Below are positions 35,919-44,622 of a DNA stretch of 64,000 nt, one piece after another (the first letter of the stretch is position 1; each line of letters begins with the position of its first letter). This stretch comes from Bifidobacterium aemilianum (GTDB lineage: Bacteria; Actinomycetota; Actinomycetes; Actinomycetales; Bifidobacteriaceae): the NCBI RefSeq assembly GCF_003315635.1, contig NZ_PDCG01000001.1, positions 62,001 to 126,000 on the forward strand, written 5' to 3'. Under the pieces are notes generated by a model that was not told the DNA's origin, did no database searches, and was given only the letters and a program-made list of their open reading frames with translations. A program made the position numbers and the translations under genes.

Positions 35919-38513
35919 TTATGCTCGCAGCTGGGCGCCCAGGCCGGCAACCTTGTCGACGATGGCCTGGCGAATGCTTTCGCTGTCCTGCGAGGTCAGG
36001 GTCCGGTCCGGAGCCCGGAAGACCACCGAGTAGGCCAGGGACTTCATACCCTCACCCACCTGGTCGCCGGTGAAGACATCGAAGAGCTCGATGGATTCCA
36101 GGTTGTCTCCGGCCGCTTCGACGATGGCCTGCCGCAGCTGGTCGGCCGTGACCGAGTCCCTGACCGTGAAGGCCAGGTCCTGCTTGACCGGCGGGAAGGT
36201 GGAGATGGGCTTGGCCTGGACCGGCTTGTCGCTCAGCTGGGCGAAGAGGTCGGTCAGGTTCAACTCAAATGCCGCGGAGTGCTGGGGGAAGTCCAGGGCC
36301 TCGTTGACATGGGGGTGAAGTTCACCCACATAGCCCACGCAGGCCTGGCCCGCCATGACCTTGGCCGCCCGGCCGGGGTGCCACTGGGCCGGCACATCTA
36401 CGCCCTGGGGCTGCTCCAGACGAAGGCCGGCGCCCAAACGATCGGAGAGGCGATTGACGGCCTCAACGGCATCGGTCCAATCCACGGGGCGGCGCTCACC
36501 CAGCCAGCCGGTCTCCAGGGCGGAGCCGGTCAGGATGGCCGCGGCGTGCAGGGGCTGGTCGGGCAGGCCTGCATCCAGGGCCGCCAGATCCTCGTCGCTG
36601 GGCCGTTGGCCGCCAGGCAGGGCTGGAATGGCCGGAGCCTTGGGATCCTGCAGGTAGACATGGCCAAGCTCATAGAGGGCCACATTCTCCACACCACGGT
36701 GGAGGTTGCGCTGAACGGTGTGGGCCAAGGTGGGAAGGATGGTACGGCGCAGGTAGGGCCGGTCGCCGGCCAGGGGGTTGGCCACCTCTACGGAAAGGGG
36801 CCTGATGGCCTCGGCATCGTAGGAGAAGTCCTTGAAGTCCTCCTCGCCCACGAAGGGGTAGGACAGGGTCTCGACCAGCCCGTACTCGGCCAGCTCGTTG
36901 GCAACCTGCCGACTGTGGACCTGGTCAGGGGTCAGCCCCACGGCACCCTCGACCGGGGCCGGAGGCACGGTGACCGGGATTTGGTCGTAGCCGACCAGTC
37001 GGGCGACCTCCTCGACCAGGTCGCAAGGGTCCTTGAGGTCAGGCCGCCATGTGGGCACCTGGACGCAGAGGAGACCATCACCCTGGTCACTGACCTTACA
37101 GCCGATGTCGGTGAGTATATCGACGATCTCCTGGGCTGGGGCCTCCAAGGCGGTCAGCCGCTTGACCTCACTGGTCTTGAAGCTGATGGGGGCCACCGGG
37201 GCCGTCTGCCGGTAGTCCACAGGGGTCTGCGAGGCCTGGCCATGGCCATACTCGCTCAGGAGCTGGGCGGCCATCTGGGCGGCGGCGGGCTGCAGGTCGA
37301 CATCCACGCCACGTTCGAAGCGCCGGGAGGCCTCCGAGGGAATCTTGTGGCGGCGGGCCGACCTGGCCACCGACACCGTGTCGAAGTGGGCTGCCTCCAG
37401 GAGGATGTTCTTGGTCTCGGCGGTCACCTCGCCGTAGAGGCCACCCATGACACCGGCGATGCCCAGCACGCGCGAGCCCTGCTGGCCATTGGGTGAATCG
37501 GTGATGAGCAGGTCCTCGGGATGGAGCTCATGGTCCTTGCTGTCCAGGGTCGTCAGCCGCTCCCCCTGGCGGGCCCGACGGACCACGATGGGGCCTTCGA
37601 TCTTGTCCAGGTCGTAGGCGTGCATGGGCTGGCCCAGGTCGAGCATGACGTAGTTGGTCACGTCAACGGCCAGGGAGAGGGAGCGCATGCCGGCACGGAT
37701 CAGGCGGCGACGCATCCAGTTGGGGGTGCGGGCCGAGGGGTCGAAATCGCGGACGGCGCGGGCATAGTAGCGGTCGCAGCCGAGCACCCCATGAATGGGG
37801 TTGTCGTCCTCCACGATGACCTGGATGTCACCCTCGGCGCCCGCATCCGGCAGGTCGGCCTTGAGCTTGACCACCGGATCGGTGTAGGCGGCCCCGGTGG
37901 AATGGTGGTACTCACGGGCCACACCCCGGTAGGAGAAGGCATAGCCCCGGTCCGGGGTGATGTTGATCTCCAGGATGGGCTGATCCAGGTGGAGCAGATG
38001 CATGGCATCGTCACCGGGCTTGAGGGCCTCGTATTCCTCTGGGGTGAAGCCGTAGTGCCGCAGGAGGATGATGCCGTTGTGGTCATCGCCCAGGCCCAGC
38101 TCACGCTCGGAGGCGCACATGCCATCGGAGACGTGGCCGTAGGTCTTGCGCGGCTCGATGCGGAAGTCGCCGGGCAGAACGGCGCCGGGCAGGGTCACGA
38201 CGACCTTCTCGCCGGCCGCCATGTTGGGGGCTCCGCACACGATGCCACGGGGGACCTTCCTACCTGCCTCGTCGGTGGCGTTGTGCTGGTCGCCCACATC
38301 GACCTGGCACCAGTTGATGACCTTGCCGTTCTTCTGCGGCTCAGGCTCGGCCGAGACCACGTAGCCGACCACGATGGGGCCGGTCAGCTGGGAGGAGTGG
38401 ATCTCCTCCTCCTCAAGACCAACCTTGACCAGGTCCTTGGCCAGTTGTTCGTATGACAGGTCGGACGGAACCTGCACGTGCTCCTTGAGCCAGTCAATAT
38501 CAATCATCGGCAC
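35919..38513 (-). CDS. pheT: Phenylalanyl-tRNA synthetase beta subunit
   Basis: 864 residues. N-terminal tRNA-binding (EMAP-like) domain with GPIVVGYV (40-160), B3/B4 editing domain (about 215-400), B5 domain with DILTDIGCKV near 445, a core catalytic-like domain, and a C-terminal ferredoxin-fold anticodon-binding domain (PISTFPPVKQDLAFTV). It partners with PheS as a (alpha-beta)2 enzyme. GTG start at 38513 giving MPMIDIDWL, which is family-like; an ATG two codons later is an alternative. It follows pheS by 6 nt. Confidence 0.96.
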   Translation of the reverse strand: MPMIDIDWLKEHVQVPSDLSYEQLAKDLVKVGLEEEEIHSSQLTGPIVVGYVVSAEPEPQKNGKVINWCQVDVGDQHNATDEAGRKVPRGIVCGAPNMAAGEKVVVTLPGAVLPGDFRIEPRKTYGHVSDGMCASERELGLGDDHNGIILLRHYGFTPEEYEALKPGDDAMHLLHLDQPILEINITPDRGYAFSYRGVAREYHHSTGAAYTDPVVKLKADLPDAGAEGDIQVIVEDDNPIHGVLGCDRYYARAVRDFDPSARTPNWMRRRLIRAGMRSLSLAVDVTNYVMLDLGQPMHAYDLDKIEGPIVVRRARQGERLTTLDSKDHELHPEDLLITDSPNGQQGSRVLGIAGVMGGLYGEVTAETKNILLEAAHFDTVSVARSARRHKIPSEASRRFERGVDVDLQPAAAQMAAQLLSEYGHGQASQTPVDYRQTAPVAPISFKTSEVKRLTALEAPAQEIVDILTDIGCKVSDQGDGLLCVQVPTWRPDLKDPCDLVEEVARLVGYDQIPVTVPPAPVEGAVGLTPDQVHSRQVANELAEYGLVETLSYPFVGEEDFKDFSYDAEAIRPLSVEVANPLAGDRPYLRRTILPTLAHTVQRNLHRGVENVALYELGHVYLQDPKAPAIPALPGGQRPSDEDLAALDAGLPDQPLHAAAILTGSALETGWLGERRPVDWTDAVEAVNRLSDRLGAGLRLEQPQGVDVPAQWHPGRAAKVMAGQACVGYVGELHPHVNEALDFPQHSAAFELNLTDLFAQLSDKPVQAKPISTFPPVKQDLAFTVRDSVTADQLRQAIVEAAGDNLESIELFDVFTGDQVGEGMKSLAYSVVFRAPDRTLTSQDSESIRQAIVDKVAGLGAQLRA

Positions 38514-38519
38514 AGGTAA

Positions 38520-39587
38520 TCACTCCCCCATCACAAACTGTTCGCTGAAGCGCACGTCACCCTCGACCAGGTCGTGCATGTCGTTGATGTCGTGGCGCAG
38601 GAGCAAGGTGCGCTCCATGCCCACGCCGAAGGCGAAGCCGGTGTAGACCTCCGGGTCCAGACCGGCGGATTCGAGGACATGGGGGTTGACCATGCCGCAG
38701 CCGCCCCATTCAATCCAGCCCGGGCCACCCTTCTTGTCGGGGAACCAAAGGTCCAATTCCGCGCTGGGCTCGGTGAAGGGGAAATACGAGGGACGCAGCC
38801 GGCTCTTGGCCTCGGGGCCGAACATGGCCACGGCCAGCTTGTCCAGCACGCCCTTGAGGTCGGCCATGGTCAGGCCCTTGTCGACGGCGATGGCCTCACA
38901 CTGGTGAAAGACCGGGGTGTGGGTGGCATCCAGCTCATCAGTGCGGAAGACCCGGCCGGGGCTGGCTATGTACAAGGGCACGCCCCTGGTCAGGAGGGCA
39001 CGGACCTGGTCCGAGGAGGTCTGCGTGCGCAGGACCATGTTGGAACCCACGAAGCCGGCCGCGTCCTTGGCCTGGGAGCCCTTGACGTAGAAGGTGTCCT
39101 GCATCTGGCGGGCAGGGTGGTCGGGGCCGAAGTTGAGGGCGTCGAAGTCGTACCATTCGCTTTCGACCTCGGGGCCGGTGGAGATCTGCCAGCCCATGGA
39201 GATGAAGAGGTCCTCGATGTCCTCCATGATCTTGGGCAGGGGGTGGCGGGCACCAAGGGGCTTGCGCTTGACCGGCTGGGTCATGTCGACCGTCTCGGCG
39301 GCCAGGGCTGCGGCCTCCTCCTGGGCCTTGACCTGGGCCTCCTTGGCTCCGAAGGCCCGCCCGAAGTCGGCCCGGAGCTTGCCCATGAGCCGCCCCGCCT
39401 CCTTCTTCTGGTCACCGGGCAGGGAGCCGATGGCCTTGGAGGCCTGGGTCATGAGTGATTGGCCACCGATATACTCGGTCTTGATGGCCTTGAGCTCGTC
39501 CAGGCTGGAGGCCTGCCCGATTTTCCCGATGGCCTCGGTCACCGCATCGGTCACCGCTTGTGCATCGAATGTCACGTCCTGCGCCAC
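38520..39587 (-). CDS. pheS: Phenylalanyl-tRNA synthetase alpha subunit
   Basis: 355 residues. Coiled-coil N-terminus (1-100), class II catalytic core with motif 2 FHQCEAIAVDKG, PSYFPFTEPSAELD and motif 3 GFAFGVGMERTLLLRH. The phenylalanine pocket residues around GFAFGVGMER look normal. GTG start preceded by GGAAAGGGAA. pheST form an operon, with the SPOUT methyltransferase gene 64 nt upstream on the same strand. Confidence 0.97.
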   Translation of the reverse strand: MAQDVTFDAQAVTDAVTEAIGKIGQASSLDELKAIKTEYIGGQSLMTQASKAIGSLPGDQKKEAGRLMGKLRADFGRAFGAKEAQVKAQEEAAALAAETVDMTQPVKRKPLGARHPLPKIMEDIEDLFISMGWQISTGPEVESEWYDFDALNFGPDHPARQMQDTFYVKGSQAKDAAGFVGSNMVLRTQTSSDQVRALLTRGVPLYIASPGRVFRTDELDATHTPVFHQCEAIAVDKGLTMADLKGVLDKLAVAMFGPEAKSRLRPSYFPFTEPSAELDLWFPDKKGGPGWIEWGGCGMVNPHVLESAGLDPEVYTGFAFGVGMERTLLLRHDINDMHDLVEGDVRFSEQFVMGE

Positions 39588-39651
39588 AAGTTCCCTTTCC
39601 TCTGTATGCCGCCAACCCGTGTAATTCCTCGGATTTCAAGCTTTTACGCCT

Positions 39652-40629
39652 TCACATTCTTTCAATATGACTCGACATAGCCAGACTGAAGAGCATGACC
39701 GCCGCCGAGGCAGCCAAGTTGAGCGATTCGGCCCTGCCGTAGATGGGAATGGAGACAATATCCTGAACCTGGTCGAGCACTTCTTGCGGCAGACCCCGGG
39801 CCTCATTGCCGAAGAGTAGGGCCCGCGGGACCTGCTGGCCATCTCCCGGCCCACTGTAGAGCAGATCGGTCAGGGACAGGGGTCTCTTGCCTGCCGTCCC
39901 GTAGACATCGGCAGCCGTGGTGACCAGGCCCTGAGCGGATGACCAGGAGAGGAAGTCCTCAGTGGTCATTGTCAGGAGGGGCAGATGAAACAGCGACCCG
40001 GCCGTTGACCGGATGACCTTGGGATTCAAGGGGTCCACGCAATCATCCACGAAGACCACGGCGCGGCAGCCCGCAGCGTCTGCGGCCCGGATGACGGTCC
40101 CGGCATTGCCTGGATCCCTCACCTGCCAGAAGGCGGCCACGCTGGGGCCCGCGAGGGTATCTTCGGTCCCGCCGGCTGGATTCCGGCTCGGTTCCAGCAG
40201 ATCAGCCTGCGGCTGGTGCGACTCCTGCCCGGCAGCGGAGCCAAGATCCACATCATCAACGAACGCCATAATCCCAGCCGCATCCCCTACGGCAACAATG
40301 CCCTGGGAATCGGTGCTGATCTTGTCCATAACCTGATCAGTGACCATGTGCACATACAGGTTGCTGCCCTCGCCAAGCTCCAAGGCCTGGTCCATGATGG
40401 CCGCCAGGGTCTTCGAGGCCGGCCGAAGATCGTCGGGGCCCGCTGACCTTACGTACAGATCACTGACCAGATCAGGCCGGTAGGCTATCGCTTCCCTCAC
40501 CGATTGCGGCCCTTCAATCAGGAAACAGCCGCTCTTCCTGCGACCTCGGCTGCTGGTCAAGGATGCCAGACGACGCACCCGGTCGGATTTGGGATTGCTG
40601 ATGATGTCGGAATTCATGGGCATGTCCAT
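39652..40629 (-). CDS. SPOUT-family RNA 2'-O-methyltransferase (TsnR-like)
   Basis: 325 residues from ATG 40629. N-terminal L30e-like substrate domain (about 20-125: RRLASLTSSRGRRKSGCFLIEGPQ), then a SpoU/TrmH catalytic domain with motif 1 VRDPGNAGTVIRAADAAG, motif 2 LLFGNEARGL and motif 3 IPIYGRAESLNLAASAAVMLF, which form the trefoil knot. An insert of about 45 residues (130-175) lies between domains. The position just upstream of pheST matches tsnR (Rv1644) in M. tuberculosis, so a 23S rRNA target is likely. Two more ATGs within 12 nt are possible starts. Confidence 0.92.
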   Translation of the reverse strand: MDMPMNSDIISNPKSDRVRRLASLTSSRGRRKSGCFLIEGPQSVREAIAYRPDLVSDLYVRSAGPDDLRPASKTLAAIMDQALELGEGSNLYVHMVTDQVMDKISTDSQGIVAVGDAAGIMAFVDDVDLGSAAGQESHQPQADLLEPSRNPAGGTEDTLAGPSVAAFWQVRDPGNAGTVIRAADAAGCRAVVFVDDCVDPLNPKVIRSTAGSLFHLPLLTMTTEDFLSWSSAQGLVTTAADVYGTAGKRPLSLTDLLYSGPGDGQQVPRALLFGNEARGLPQEVLDQVQDIVSIPIYGRAESLNLAASAAVMLFSLAMSSHIERM

Positions 40630-40694
40630 CACTCTACCTGGGCGGCCCCACCGCCGCACCCAAGGAGCACAGCCACAGATACCTCCCTGGCCCG

Positions 40695-43364
40695 TCAGTT
40701 GCCGAAGAAGGCGAAGTGGCCGGTCAGGTAGGCGGTCAGGAGGGCGACCAGGGGCAGGGCCAGACAGATGGCCAGGAAGACCCAGTCCCGTGGGTGGACC
40801 TGGCTGATCCGGGCGCTGGAACGGGGGTGGTCGCCTCCGAAGCCCCGGGCCTCCATGGCCGTGGCCAGCATGGTGGACCGGCGGATGGAGAGGACCAGGA
40901 GGGCGAAGGCCTGGGGGAAGAAGGATTTGATCTTGCTGTCATCGCCGAGTCCACGGGACCGGCGGGAGGCGGTCAGGGCCGTCCAGTCGTCACGGAGGAC
41001 CGAGAAGAGACGCATGCCGGCCAGCCCCCCATAGACGAAGCGGTCTGGCAGGTGGAGGACCTGACTGAAGGAGTCGGCTAGGTCGGTCGCGTCAATGCCC
41101 AGGACGGCGATGATGGCGGGTATGCCGATGGCCAGGATCCGTAGGGCCGTGGCCAGGGCCAGGATGAGTGACTTGTCCGAGACCTGGATCAGTCCCCACT
41201 GCCACCAGACATGACCGCCGGACTTGCCATAGAGAATGACCGCCAGGGCCGAGCCGGGGGCGCCGATGAAGACCGGCCAGGTGAATTTGACCACCCTCCA
41301 GGGACTGAAGCCTATGCCCATGAGCAACACGAATTCCAGCCCCAAGGCCACGGAAGCCGACACCCAATCAAGGCTGAAGAGCAGGATCAGGGCGGTCAGA
41401 AAGCCGCCGATGAGCCGGAAGGAAGGGTTGAGGGATGCCAGATAGGGCGACCGGCTGGACTGGCGGGGGTCCTCGGTCCGGGCTTGGGTCGGGCTGACCT
41501 GGATCAGCTGTGGCTGGCCATCGGCGGGCAACTCATCGGCGCAAGGGCTGCCACCAGGGCGATCAGCGGCAGAACCGCCCGGCTTCCGATCCGCTTGCGC
41601 CAACCCCACATGGCCGGTCTGCCCCGCCGGGTCTGGCCCATCGCCGGGCTTGCCGCCACCGTCTTCCTCGCTGTCGTGCTGCCAGCTGCGGTCCAGCTGT
41701 CCATCAGTGCCCAATTCAACGATTCTGGCACCCAGGGCCCTGACCAGTTCCCGGTCATGGGTCACCACGATGATGCTGACCCCGTCCCCACGAAGGTCAT
41801 GGATGAGTCGGACCATGGCCAGCCAGGTGGACCTGTCCTGACCGAAGGTGGGCTCATCCAGAATCAGCACCTGGGGGGCCGCCGCCAAGGCCGAGGCCAC
41901 GGTCAGCCGCCGCTTCTCGCCGCCGGAGAGGGTGTAGGGATTCATATGGGCATACTGGCGCAGACTGAAGCGTTTGAGGAGGGTCAGGGCCCGGCTCTTG
42001 GCCTCTTCGGGGCTGGCGCCCGTCCGCAGGGGGCCCAGCATGACCTCTTCCAGAACGCTGGCCCGGGCGAACTGGTGCTCAGGATTCTGGAAGACGTAGG
42101 AGATACGTGAGGCCAGCTGGGTCGACTTCCAGCCGAAGGGCGACGAACCCTGTGCCCCGCCCTGCAGGCGTTCAGAGGCCAGGACCTGGCCTGCCACAGG
42201 CTCCAGCAGCCCGGCCAGGGTCATGGACAGGGTCGATTTGCCGGCCCCGTTGGCCCCCACCAGGGCACTGATCTGACCGGAGTGGAAGTCGAGATTGATA
42301 TGGTCGGCAATGGACTGGCCCTGGCGACCGATGGCCAGGTCTTTCGTTGACAGGAGAACCTCGCCGGTGCCGGTCCTGGCCGGGTAGGAGGGCTCACCGG
42401 AGGTATGGATGCGGCCGATACGGTCCTGGGGGCGGGCATAGCGCTCCGGCAGCCAGATGCCCAGGGAGGCAAAGTCTATGTCGGGATTGCCGAAAACCTG
42501 CGCGGGGCTGCCATCTGCCAGAATCACGGTGTCTTTGAAGGCCTGCTGGCCGCTTGGCCCTCCCTCCCCTCCAGGGGCGGTGTCTGCCAGGCCCAGCACG
42601 ATGACCCGGTCAATCATGTCTATCCATGGACCGGCCCGGTGCTCGACCAACAGCATGGTCGAATGGTCGGCCTCCAGGACCGAGGAGACGGCCCCGACGA
42701 TCTGCCTGACCCCCTCCGGGTCCAGATTGGCGGTCGGCTCATCCAGCAGCAGGACCCCAGGCCGCATGGCGAGCGCCCCAGCCAGGGCCAGCCGCTGGAG
42801 CTGGCCGCCGGACAGGTGCATGGTGGACCGGTGGAGCTGCAGGTCGGCCAAGCCAACCGCGGCCATGCTCTGCCTGACCCGTTCCCAGATCTGTGGGCGG
42901 TCCAGGGCCATGTTCTCGGGGCCGAAGGCCACATTGTCGCCCAGGCGCTCGAAGATGACCTGGGCATCCGGGTCCTGCAAGACCAGGCCGACCCTGCCCC
43001 TGGCCTCCTGCACCGGTGTGCCGTCGACCAGGACCCGCCCCTGGCTGATGCCACCGTCCGCATCCTCAACACCTTCGGATGACTGCCCGCTTTCTACCTC
43101 CTCCCCGCTGCTGCCCAGCAACCCTGCGGCACCGGCCAGGATCGTGGATTTGCCGATGCCTGAGGCTCCCAGCAGGAGGACCCGCTGACCGGCTGGAATG
43201 GACAGGTTCAAACCCTGAACGGCGAAATGGGAACGCGAGGCGTGACGGTAGCCCCAGTGGTCAAAGACCAGACTGGCACTGGCGGACAGGGGCTTGCTGG
43301 AACCAGAGCTCCCTGCCGACGACTGACCGCCGTCCGGCCGGCCTCTCTTGGGTGACTCGCTCAT
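40695..43364 (-). CDS. Triple-fusion ECF transporter protein: two ATPases plus T component (YkoD-YkoC fusion)
   Basis: About 889 residues. ATPase 1 (about 30-300): Walker A LGASGIGKST, signature LSGGQLQRLA, Walker B LLLDEPTANLD. ATPase 2 (about 335-560): GANGAGKST, LSGGEKRRLT, LILDEPTFGQD. A Gly/Asp/Gln linker (560-635) leads to an integral membrane EcfT domain (about 640-889; five or six helices, with the ASRRSRG and ARGFGG motifs that couple to the ATPases). This packs the whole energising module of an energy-coupling-factor importer into one chain. The S component is the YkoE-type gene upstream, under a TPP riboswitch, pointing to thiamine or its pyrimidine precursor. Starts at 43364, 43370 and 43385 are in frame; 43364 has AGGA at 8 nt. 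Confidence 0.93.
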   Translation of the reverse strand: MSESPKRGRPDGGQSSAGSSGSSKPLSASASLVFDHWGYRHASRSHFAVQGLNLSIPAGQRVLLLGASGIGKSTILAGAAGLLGSSGEEVESGQSSEGVEDADGGISQGRVLVDGTPVQEARGRVGLVLQDPDAQVIFERLGDNVAFGPENMALDRPQIWERVRQSMAAVGLADLQLHRSTMHLSGGQLQRLALAGALAMRPGVLLLDEPTANLDPEGVRQIVGAVSSVLEADHSTMLLVEHRAGPWIDMIDRVIVLGLADTAPGGEGGPSGQQAFKDTVILADGSPAQVFGNPDIDFASLGIWLPERYARPQDRIGRIHTSGEPSYPARTGTGEVLLSTKDLAIGRQGQSIADHINLDFHSGQISALVGANGAGKSTLSMTLAGLLEPVAGQVLASERLQGGAQGSSPFGWKSTQLASRISYVFQNPEHQFARASVLEEVMLGPLRTGASPEEAKSRALTLLKRFSLRQYAHMNPYTLSGGEKRRLTVASALAAAPQVLILDEPTFGQDRSTWLAMVRLIHDLRGDGVSIIVVTHDRELVRALGARIVELGTDGQLDRSWQHDSEEDGGGKPGDGPDPAGQTGHVGLAQADRKPGGSAADRPGGSPCADELPADGQPQLIQVSPTQARTEDPRQSSRSPYLASLNPSFRLIGGFLTALILLFSLDWVSASVALGLEFVLLMGIGFSPWRVVKFTWPVFIGAPGSALAVILYGKSGGHVWWQWGLIQVSDKSLILALATALRILAIGIPAIIAVLGIDATDLADSFSQVLHLPDRFVYGGLAGMRLFSVLRDDWTALTASRRSRGLGDDSKIKSFFPQAFALLVLSIRRSTMLATAMEARGFGGDHPRSSARISQVHPRDWVFLAICLALPLVALLTAYLTGHFAFFGN

Positions 43365-43689
43365 ATCCATGTTCCTAGTTTCCATCTATCCACCATCATC
43401 ATTGCCGGCTGGTCTCAACTCCGCGCGCGGGTCCATGCCAGCCATCAGCGTCATCCTGACTCAATGGCAGCTATCGAATGCCATCAATTCAGCGTGGTCA
43501 TCAAGCGCCCACGGCCCTGCGCCATCAATCAAGCGCCATCATCCAGCTCATCACCGCCTGGCCCCATATCCTGGAGACGGCGGCACCCGGCAGTAAGGGT
43601 TACAGACTACCTGCACTGCCTCGCATATGCCAGGGTTCAGACGACACTCACCAGCCCAGAGCCATGGAGCGGTTGCAACTAGCCCTTGC
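43365..43689. other. Spacer between the ECF S-component and triple-fusion genes, with GCCATCA-type short repeats
   Basis: 325 nt with no convincing gene. Between about 43438 and 43560 the motif GCCATCA recurs (for example near 43479, 43522 and 43537), with related TCATCA and CAGCG/AAGCG neighbours, giving an irregular short-repeat patch. Function unknown; it may be RNA structure in the two-gene transcript. Confidence 0.45.
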
Positions 43690-44322
43690 CTAGACCCTGA
43701 CCTGCCGTCCTGAGGCAAAGGCCCCCAGTACGCCGGTCTTGGCGATGGCCAGGTAGAGGTACCACATGAGGAGTCCAGCCACCAGGGCGCCTGAGATGAT
43801 CGAGCCGCCAACGTAGAGGATGCCATACTTGCCGCCCAGGTCAATGGCCTGGAGGTGGGAGAAGAAGGAGTAGAGGCCGCAGCCCAGTCCGGCGCAGGCC
43901 CCGGAGACCAGGGTCCTGGGCATGGACCAGCGCCGGTAGCCCCCGACCAGGAATGGGAGCTCCGCCATGGCCCCTTGGATGAGGGCGATCAGCAGGGTCT
44001 CAGCCCCTCCCCACATGTTGCCCAGCAGGGCCTCAAGGATTCCCGCCACCAGTTCGGCAAAGAGCCCGGCTCCCGGCTTGCACACGATGACCAGGGCAAG
44101 GGGGGCGGCAAAGAGCCAGAGCCCGTTGAGCAGGCCAGGCAAGCCTGGAACGATGGCGTTGAGGAGGGGCCAGGGGCCGGCGGTGGCGATGGCTGCCACC
44201 CAGTAGATCAGCGCGCTGGCCACCCCGACCACCGAGGCCACGGCGATGTCGACCACGCGCCAGCGCATACTGCCCGCGGCTGCCGGTCGTTTTGAAGTGT
44301 GAGTTTCAGAATACTCTGACAT
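43690..44322 (-). CDS. YkoE-type ECF transporter S component (thiamine/HMP-related)
   Basis: 210 residues from ATG 44322, with AAGGGAAAGG upstream. About six hydrophobic helices. WRVVDIAVASVVGVASALIYW, ELVAGILEALLGNMWG and ELPFLVGGYRRW match the YkoE family (PF09819). The S component binds the vitamin in the membrane and docks on the T-ATPase module encoded downstream. The TPP riboswitch just upstream supports thiamine or hydroxymethylpyrimidine as substrate. In B. subtilis the equivalents are the separate genes ykoE, ykoD and ykoC. Confidence 0.9.
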   Translation of the reverse strand: MSEYSETHTSKRPAAAGSMRWRVVDIAVASVVGVASALIYWVAAIATAGPWPLLNAIVPGLPGLLNGLWLFAAPLALVIVCKPGAGLFAELVAGILEALLGNMWGGAETLLIALIQGAMAELPFLVGGYRRWSMPRTLVSGACAGLGCGLYSFFSHLQAIDLGGKYGILYVGGSIISGALVAGLLMWYLYLAIAKTGVLGAFASGRQVRV

Positions 44323-44343
44323 GATGTGCCTTTCCCTTGATGA

Positions 44344-44395
44344 GCACCGACCTTCGGTGCCGCACCACAAGGCACGGGTAGATAGACGTCCGTGC
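44344..44395 (-). promoter_or_regulatory. Expression platform of the TPP riboswitch
   Basis: GCACGG, the aptamer 3' strand (44390-44395), can pair with CCGTGC (44372-44377) downstream, and a second hairpin GCACCGA/TCGGTGC lies at 44344-44360, shortly before the Shine-Dalgarno. This fits alternative folding that hides or frees the ribosome site. No poly-U follows, so translational control is more likely than termination. Confidence 0.5.
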
Positions 44396-44495
44396 GCCGG
44401 TATTGTCCGGATTCACGTTCAATCGGTCGAGGGATGGCCCTCTTCTCAGCCGCTCCAGCCCATGAGTCATGGTCAAGGAGCAGCACCCGTGTCAG
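44385..44495 (-). promoter_or_regulatory. TPP (THI-box) riboswitch
   Basis: Minus-strand leader of the YkoE-type gene with the conserved aptamer blocks in order: ACGGGTGC, the P2 strands GCTCC/GGAGC, GCTGAGA, a GAGGG/CCCTC hairpin, then GAACGTGAATCCGGACAATA and CCGGCGCACGGA. These match the consensus GGGGTGC, CTGAGA, GAACCTGAT, TAAT, CCAGCG order of the thiamine pyrophosphate aptamer. The aptamer end is about 60 nt before the start codon. Confidence 0.9.
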
Positions 44496-44622
44496 CCCCC
44501 AAGTATATGCCAAGCACCGGCCAACAGAAGCAGGCCAGGTCCGCCGAGTCATAGGACGGGCGGTCCGGGCCTGCTTATAAGCGCATGCCGGAGCTCGGCG
44601 CAGGCTAGGCTCCTAGGCCATG

